Assembly (NCBI GenBank): GCA_007127175.1
Contig: SKZX01000119.1
Coordinates: 1 to 10,783 of the forward strand
From: Desulfobacterales bacterium
GTDB taxonomy: Bacteria > Desulfobacterota > Desulfobacteria > Desulfobacterales > Desulfosalsimonadaceae
Direction of reading: 5' to 3'
DNA: 10,783 nucleotides
Position 1 is the first letter of the stretch. Each line of letters opens with the position of its first letter. Of the stretch, positions 6,910 through 10,783 are shown one piece after another. Both the position numbers and the translations under genes were made by a program. The notes under the pieces are model-generated. The model did not search any database and was not told the DNA's origin. It saw nothing but the letters and a program-made list of their open reading frames with translations.

Positions 6910-6928
6910 AAACCCTATCATGGGTTTT
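6910..6928 (+). terminator. Weak, possibly bidirectional terminator between convergent genes
   Basis: AAACCC, loop TATCAT, GGGTTT, then one more T. It lies between the stops of the DUF2520 gene (+) and the protease gene (-), where a shared terminator is expected. The stem is short and the T tract poor on both strands. Confidence 0.3.
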
Positions 6929-6951
6929 GAAGCAGCTTTATAATTCTTGTT

Positions 6952-9933
6952 TTAAATCCGGTATATCTTGATTTTTCCACCCAGTTTTTCATTGGCGGCA
7001 TTGAGCTTTTCCTCGCTCGATATGACCGCCACGCCGGCAGGGGTTTCTTTTTGCCCAAAATACCGGTATCCAGCGCGTTTTACCTGCTGCATGTCCACCT
7101 TCAGCAGTTTTTCCTTGAAGTTCCTGCGCATGTCATCGGTCAGGCCGATCAGCTTGCGGTAAAAATGTTTTCGTGCGGCGTTCTGCGGCGGGTCCGGGTG
7201 GTCGATGTCCGAGCATACCTGCAGGATCGCTTCCATGATATCGGATTCGCTGTAATGGCCGCTTTCAATGAATTCGCAGGCCGCATCATAGACCCAAAGC
7301 GTGTTTTCGATATGGGGGTCCCTGTAGGATCCGAAATAAAACAGGCCGTTTTCAAGCTGGTAAATGGAAAAACCGCCGTATGCCCCGCCTTTTTCCCTGA
7401 TCTCCCGGTGCAGGTACATGGACTTCAACAGCTTGCTCAACACGGCCAGCGCAGGCGCATCTTCGTGGTTCAATCGATTGGTCTGCAGCGCCTGGGCAAC
7501 AAAAGACACGGCGGTCGATGTGGCCCATCCTTCATAGGGGATGGTGGGTGAAGGGGGATAGGGGGGGGGGGCAAATCCCGCATTCGGGCCGTTTTCAAGG
7601 CGGTTGCAGGTTGATTGAACCATCGTGGCCGCCGTGTCAATGTCGGGTGCTTCACCGGCCAGCGCCGTTTTGATATTGTTTTTCTTGAAAAGAAATCCTG
7701 CCACGCGGTTCAGGTCCAGGGAGACGGCCTTAAGCTTGTCTTCCGAAAGGTCTTCGGTAATTTCTTTGATGAACCGCAACTGGTGAATACCATGCCACGT
7801 TTCATTAAGGGCGCTGGCGGTTGAGAAATTCCTGGCAGCAAGGGAGATGGCCAGGCGGTGGCCGTTGTGAACCACCGATGACTCCATGTCCGAGCGCACC
7901 TCCAGTAAAAGGGTTTTGAGCCGCTTGAGGTCTGAAAAATCCGGCTCACACAGCAGGTTGTCCAAAAGGTCAAGCATGTTGGCGGTATTTCTGGACAGTG
8001 CTTTGCCGAAAAGCGTTACCATGGGTATGCAGGCGTCCTCATTTCCGTGGAAACTGCTGCCCGCAGAGACGGTCACCCCCATGCCGCCGGTGTACTGGTC
8101 AATTCGTCTTGCCAACTCGACGTAGTCCATATCCTTGCAGCCCATGCGGGTGAATGCGTGGCAGAAAAACGGAACCATGGGCAGCAGGTCGACCGGCAAG
8201 GGCTTGAGCCCCAAAACCGCGTTGTAGTATAAAATTCCGGACGTGGGCTGTTCGTAGCAGAAGATTGCGTCATCCAAGATGACCCTGCTTTCGGATACCG
8301 TGTTGATATCGGGAGAAATGTCCTCAAGCGAAAGCGTTGGCAGGCAGGACAGGTCTTCCTGTTCATTCTGGCGCAGTGCCAGTTTTTCGGCATCTTCGAT
8401 GATTTTTCGGACGTCCGCTTCAGAGAGGCTTGCCCGGCGTCTTTCAAGTTCAGCCTGTTCGCGTTCGTCTTGCTGCCTGGCGAGGTCCGGGTCAGGCAGC
8501 AGGGTGATCAGCACCCGGTGCGGGTTGTCCAAAAGGTAGCGGCTGATCCGGCTTTCAAGGAGTCCGCCGGCATCAAGTTCCCTGTGAAAGCGCTCCAGGA
8601 GGGATTCAAACTGAAGGGTGGTTGCCGGGTCGCCGTGATGAATCCAGTCCCCGCAGAACCTCAGAAGCAGCTTCAGCCCATAGGGAAAAGGCACATTGGA
8701 AACCTCCTTGCGGTGAAATTCGATCTGGTGAAGGGCTGTTTCAATCAGTCTGGTGTCGATGCCTTTGTCTGCCAGTTCCCTCAGTACGTCAAAAATAATT
8801 TTTTCTATGGCTGCCGCTGCGTCTTCCGCCGTATCCTTGAGTCCGCAGGCAAACATCGTGTCCTTGTTTTCGGAATCATATCCGGACCCGTCGCTTAGGG
8901 TGCTTCCAAGGCCGGAATCGATCAGCGCTTTTCTCAGGGGCGAACCGGAATTGCCCATCAGCACCTGTTCAATAACCGTCATCACAAGCACTTCATAAGC
9001 GTCCCGAATGTCGGGCCCAAGCCATGCGACGCACGCCTGGCTTTTTTTCCCCAAATCATCGGCCGGGTCCGCTGCATAATAATAAGTGGCGGTCCGGGGC
9101 TGTTCCCAGCGGGTTTGGGAGGCCACCTCGGTATCCGGGTTCATGCTGCTGTAATTGGATAAAATGGCCTCCTCGATGAAGCGGAGATGATCTATGAGGG
9201 GAAAATCACCGTAGGTATAGAAAAAGGCATTGCTGGGATGGTAATGATGCCGGTGAAATTCAATGAGGTCTTCATGGGTCAGTGTTGGTATGTCCTCGGG
9301 TTTCCCCCCTGAATTATAGCTGTAGGTCGTGTCCGGGTAGAGCGCGTTCAATATGGAGCGGCCCATGACCTGGTCCGGAGACGACATGGCCCCCTTCATT
9401 TCGTTGTAGACAACCCCTTTAAAGGCCAGCCGTAAACCGTCCGGCGCTTCCCCGTCCGGCTCGACTTCCAGGCGGTGACCTTCCTGCATGAAGCTCAACC
9501 GATCAAGCCTTGGGTAAAAAACGGAATCCAGGTATACGGACATGAGGTTGTAGTAATCCTTCCGGTTCTGGGTGGCAAACGGGTACATGGTCCAGTCAGA
9601 TGCGGTGAGGGCGTTCATGAACGTGTTCAGGCTTCGTTTGATCATTGAAAAGAAAGGGTCTTTAACCGGGTATTTCGCTGATCCGCAGAGGGCGGTGTGC
9701 TCAAGGATATGGGCGACGCCGGTGGAATCGCGGGGAACGGTCTTAAGCGTCACGGCAAATGCGTTCTCCGAATCCGGCCGGCTGATATGAATATGGCCCG
9801 CCCCGGTGGCCTCGTGTGTCAGTTCATAGCAAAATGCTGCAATTTCAGGCAGCTCAATTATTTTGTCAACAACGTAACCGCCTACACGGCTGCCGGTTTC
9901 AAGATCGGGATTATAAGGGTCTGTCGGATGCAT
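6952..9933 (-). CDS. M16C zinc metallopeptidase, presequence protease (PreP/Cym1) type
   Basis: Clamshell peptidase degrading unfolded peptides. The 993-residue length matches the family. The inverted zinc motif HILEH gives His75, Glu78 (catalytic) and His79; the distal ligand is Glu178 in VVYNEMKGAMSSPD. Arg846 and Tyr852 in REKGGAYGG keep the 6-residue spacing of the essential Arg/Tyr pair of plant PreP. Domains in order: M16 catalytic half (about 40-200), a second inactive-type domain, the M16C-associated linker (about 460-720), and the C-terminal half after a proline-rich linker (PPPYPPSP, about 788-795). No signal peptide is seen, so it is probably cytosolic. A ggaga Shine-Dalgarno lies about 10 nt before the ATG. 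It is transcribed toward the + strand block, so it is not part of that operon. The C11 run in the linker is a potential slippage site. Confidence 0.95.
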   Translation of the reverse strand: MHPTDPYNPDLETGSRVGGYVVDKIIELPEIAAFCYELTHEATGAGHIHISRPDSENAFAVTLKTVPRDSTGVAHILEHTALCGSAKYPVKDPFFSMIKRSLNTFMNALTASDWTMYPFATQNRKDYYNLMSVYLDSVFYPRLDRLSFMQEGHRLEVEPDGEAPDGLRLAFKGVVYNEMKGAMSSPDQVMGRSILNALYPDTTYSYNSGGKPEDIPTLTHEDLIEFHRHHYHPSNAFFYTYGDFPLIDHLRFIEEAILSNYSSMNPDTEVASQTRWEQPRTATYYYAADPADDLGKKSQACVAWLGPDIRDAYEVLVMTVIEQVLMGNSGSPLRKALIDSGLGSTLSDGSGYDSENKDTMFACGLKDTAEDAAAAIEKIIFDVLRELADKGIDTRLIETALHQIEFHRKEVSNVPFPYGLKLLLRFCGDWIHHGDPATTLQFESLLERFHRELDAGGLLESRISRYLLDNPHRVLITLLPDPDLARQQDEREQAELERRRASLSEADVRKIIEDAEKLALRQNEQEDLSCLPTLSLEDISPDINTVSESRVILDDAIFCYEQPTSGILYYNAVLGLKPLPVDLLPMVPFFCHAFTRMGCKDMDYVELARRIDQYTGGMGVTVSAGSSFHGNEDACIPMVTLFGKALSRNTANMLDLLDNLLCEPDFSDLKRLKTLLLEVRSDMESSVVHNGHRLAISLAARNFSTASALNETWHGIHQLRFIKEITEDLSEDKLKAVSLDLNRVAGFLFKKNNIKTALAGEAPDIDTAATMVQSTCNRLENGPNAGFAPPPYPPSPTIPYEGWATSTAVSFVAQALQTNRLNHEDAPALAVLSKLLKSMYLHREIREKGGAYGGFSIYQLENGLFYFGSYRDPHIENTLWVYDAACEFIESGHYSESDIMEAILQVCSDIDHPDPPQNAARKHFYRKLIGLTDDMRRNFKEKLLKVDMQQVKRAGYRYFGQKETPAGVAVISSEEKLNAANEKLGGKIKIYRI
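7561..7571 (-). repeat. Eleven-base homopolymer (C11 on the coding strand) in the protease gene
   Basis: An uninterrupted run of eleven G on the + strand encodes the end of an Ala codon and three Pro codons of the linker before the last protease domain. The frame is intact here. A one-base change would truncate the protein and remove the Arg/Tyr substrate-contact motif. Confidence 0.9.
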
Positions 9934-9943
9934 AAAATCGATT

Positions 9944-9965
9944 TCTCCGTTGCTGTTGGATTATA
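9944..9965 (-). promoter_or_regulatory. Possible -10 box and Shine-Dalgarno of the M16C protease gene
   Basis: On the - strand a TATAAT (9960-9965) lies 26 nt before the ATG, and GGAGA (9944-9948) lies 10 nt before it. No good -35 hexamer stands 16-18 nt upstream of the TATAAT, so the promoter is tentative. An AT-rich inverted repeat (10001-10014, arms ATATG/CATAT) lies further upstream. Confidence 0.35.
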
Positions 9966-10158
9966 TGTGAACCTTTGTTTTTGAAATGCGCCGGATTTTG
10001 ATATGTATTCATATTAAACAAAAAATATACCATGTAAGTGAGTATAGACACAAGGATTGGTTTCGGGCTGGCAGGGTCATCACCATGCGACCCCATATCA
10101 ACCCCTGTAAAGAACCCATCGCCAAAGTTGGATTCTGGTTCAATCTCTTTGTCGGGCA

Positions 10159-10180
10159 ATCGAAATCGGTATCGTATCGA
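10159..10180. repeat. Imperfect ATCG-based tandem repeat
   Basis: ATCG occurs four times at steps of 6, 6 and 5 nt (10159, 10165, 10171, 10176) in a short low-complexity stretch. Confidence 0.6.
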
Positions 10181-10223
10181 GAGACAATTTTCAGATCATT
10201 ATATGCAAGGCAATTCAGTCTCT

Positions 10224-10239
10224 CGGGGTCGGGGTCGGG
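10224..10239 (+). repeat. Tandem CGGGGT repeat (2.7 copies)
   Basis: CGGGGTCGGGGTCGGG. With the GGGG at 10255-10258 it offers four G runs on the + strand, so a G-quadruplex is conceivable but unproven. A C6 run (10248-10253) nearby could pair with it instead. Confidence 0.5.
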
Positions 10240-10249
10240 TTTTCATACC

Positions 10250-10274
10250 CCCCAGGGGACAGGCTGCCAGTCTG
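10250..10274 (+). repeat. 25-bp direct repeat, left copy
   Basis: Begins CCCCAGGGGACAGG and ends GCCAGTCTG; identical over 25 bases to 10533-10557. Here the flanking bases extend a quasi-palindrome (10258-10276) that would fold as an 8-bp RNA stem, GACAGGCU with AGUCUGUC, including one G-U pair and a GCC loop. Confidence 0.85.
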
Positions 10275-10319
10275 TCTCTGGCGTTAGGGTGTTTTTTGCC
10301 TTTGCCGGTGGCCCCGGTC

Positions 10320-10510
10320 ATCCCCGGAGGGGATACATAATATAGCCGGTGGTTTCAACCACCGGAAATGGTAATAGCAATGGTTGTTTTGGCGTCCTGA
10401 AGGGACGATATATCTTGAATGTCGTCCCTTCAGGACTCGGTGTTTTTATATACCCATACCCATACCGGTGGTTGAAACCACCGGCTAAAATCCATATCCC
10501 CTCCGGGGAT
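10320..10510. repeat. 191-nt nested palindrome made of three hairpin modules per arm
   Basis: Three pairs of exactly inverted blocks share one centre at 10415. They are a 16-nt pair (10320-10335 with 10495-10510), a 23-nt pair (10343-10365 with 10465-10487) and a 15-nt pair (10394-10408 with 10422-10436) around a 13-nt loop. Spacers between blocks are 7 and 28 nt on both sides, yet their sequences are unrelated. Each block is itself self-complementary (for example CCGGTGGTT-TC-AACCACCGG). The element could therefore fold as one long hairpin or cruciform, or as six small hairpins in series. No coding frame explains it. It resembles REP/BIME-type or small non-autonomous mobile elements; the exact family is unknown to me. 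Confidence 0.85.
10394..10436 (+). terminator. Innermost stem of the palindrome, terminator-like
   Basis: A perfect 15-bp stem (arm GTCCTGAAGGGACGA) encloses a 13-nt loop. TTTTT follows on the + strand 7 nt after the stem. It may stop transcription on the + strand, but the T run is displaced and the structure is primarily the core of the nested palindrome. Confidence 0.3.
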
Positions 10511-10532
10511 TGAACGCGGTCAAATGTCCAAA

Positions 10533-10557
10533 CCCCAGGGGACAGGCTGCCAGTCTG
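10533..10557 (+). repeat. 25-bp direct repeat, right copy
   Basis: Identical in sequence and orientation to 10250-10274, 283 nt downstream. Identity stops exactly at 25 bases on both sides. Together the copies bracket the nested palindrome, but not symmetrically. Confidence 0.85.
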
Positions 10558-10580
10558 CGGGTCGAAGCATCTGCCTGCCA

Positions 10581-10619
10581 TTTTATAAAAAGACAATTTC
10601 TCCCGGGAGACACCGGTGT
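10581..10619. repeat. Cluster of three short perfect palindromes
   Basis: TTTTATAAAA (10581-10590), TCTCCCGGGAGA (10599-10610) and ACACCGGTGT (10610-10619) each equal their own reverse complement. They lie within 39 nt; the last two share one base. They could be protein-binding sites or element ends. Confidence 0.55.
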
Positions 10620-10670
10620 GTCATGATTTGATAAGCGGAAAGAATAGCTGGAACGGCTGAATGAGGGCAG

Positions 10671-10783
10671 ATGGCTATAAAAATGACCAATTCCGTTGGG
10701 GGATGGGTCGGTGCTGCCCACGGCAACAATTGCAGGGGGTTGCTGATAGCTCTTGGCGAAGCGGACGCCAGCGCCCTGTGGCC
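10671..10783 (+). CDS. Possible start of a gene running off the window (unrecognised)
   Basis: The frame from ATG 10671 stays open to the edge (37 codons, beginning MAIKMTNSVGGWVGAAHG). A GAGGG at 10663-10667 is only 3 nt upstream, too close for a normal Shine-Dalgarno. A second + frame from ATG 10661 and one - frame are also open to the edge. I recognise no family in any of them, so this may be non-coding. Confidence 0.15.
   Translation, partial: MAIKMTNSVGGWVGAAHGNNCRGLLIALGEADASALW

Larger units (their letters stand above)
9934..10783. other. 850-nt region without a supported gene, carrying the repeat/palindrome complex
   Basis: The part from 9934 to about 10030 is AT-rich and probably holds the protease promoter. 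From 10030 to 10158 I see nothing recognisable. An ATCG-rich stretch (10159-10180), a G-run stretch (10224-10239), a 25-bp direct repeat pair, the nested palindrome (10320-10510) and a palindrome cluster (10581-10619) follow. Open frames here have no family resemblance, and several are simply read-throughs of the palindromes. From 10620 to the edge, more than one frame stays open but none is recognisable. Confidence 0.7.

Noticed and set aside
9986..10345. 119-codon + strand frame and an overlapping 82-codon - strand frame (9911-10159)
   Set aside because: No ribosome binding site, no recognisable domain, low-complexity content, and the - frame overlaps the protease start region.
10250..10557. 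CRISPR array
   Set aside because: Only two copies of the 25-mer, 283 nt apart; the material between is inverted modules, not spacers of regular length, and no cas gene is present.
10318..10596. 92-codon open frame on the - strand across the palindrome complex
   Set aside because: It is a read-through of the inverted modules; the translated sequence only mirrors the repeats and matches no family I know.
10620..10783. tRNA gene or transposase fragment at the right edge
   Set aside because: No cloverleaf-compatible arms or TTC loop seen, and no transposase motif in any open frame; a small TGGCG/CGCCA hairpin near 10754 alone is not enough.

Overview
The window reads as a GC-rich chromosome segment from an anaerobic bacterium of the Desulfobacterota (sulfate-reducer-like). 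I infer this from three things: the gene order trmD - second SPOUT methyltransferase - rplS - rnhB - yraN - rsmI, the fused ADP-forming acyl-CoA synthetase, and the overall protein sequence style. No 16S gene or other decisive marker is present, so the assignment is an inference.

Positions 1-6804 hold eight genes on the + strand, packed head to tail. They begin inside trmD (5' end off the window). Next come a SPOUT-fold RNA methyltransferase, ribosomal protein L19, RNase HII, a YraN-family nuclease-like protein and the 16S rRNA methyltransferase RsmI. The run ends with a fused alpha-beta ADP-forming acetate/acyl-CoA ligase and a Rossmann/DUF2520 protein. The first six form a translation and RNA-maintenance block (tRNA m1G37, an unknown RNA methylation, the ribosome, RNA-DNA hybrid removal, 16S C1402). 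The last two are metabolic and seem to have been appended to it. Junctions are tight: yraN/rsmI and rsmI/ligase each overlap by 8 nt with nearly identical start/stop motifs. A TATAAT box and two adjacent perfect palindromes inside the end of rsmI suggest the ligase may also have its own regulated promoter.

Positions 6805-6951 are a short convergent intergenic region with weak hairpins. Positions 6952-9933 on the - strand encode a 993-residue M16C metallopeptidase of the presequence-protease (PreP/Cym1) type, with all expected zinc ligands. Its gene contains an unbroken run of eleven C (coding strand).

Positions 9934-10783 contain no convincing gene and are the most unusual part. A 191-nt nested palindrome (10320-10510) is built from three inverted module pairs that share one exact centre at 10415. 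Every module is itself a small hairpin, and the spacers match in length but not in sequence. A 25-bp direct repeat flanks the structure, and a cluster of short perfect palindromes follows. It looks like a composite REP/BIME-like or small non-autonomous mobile element, or a structured RNA. It cannot be identified from the sequence alone.
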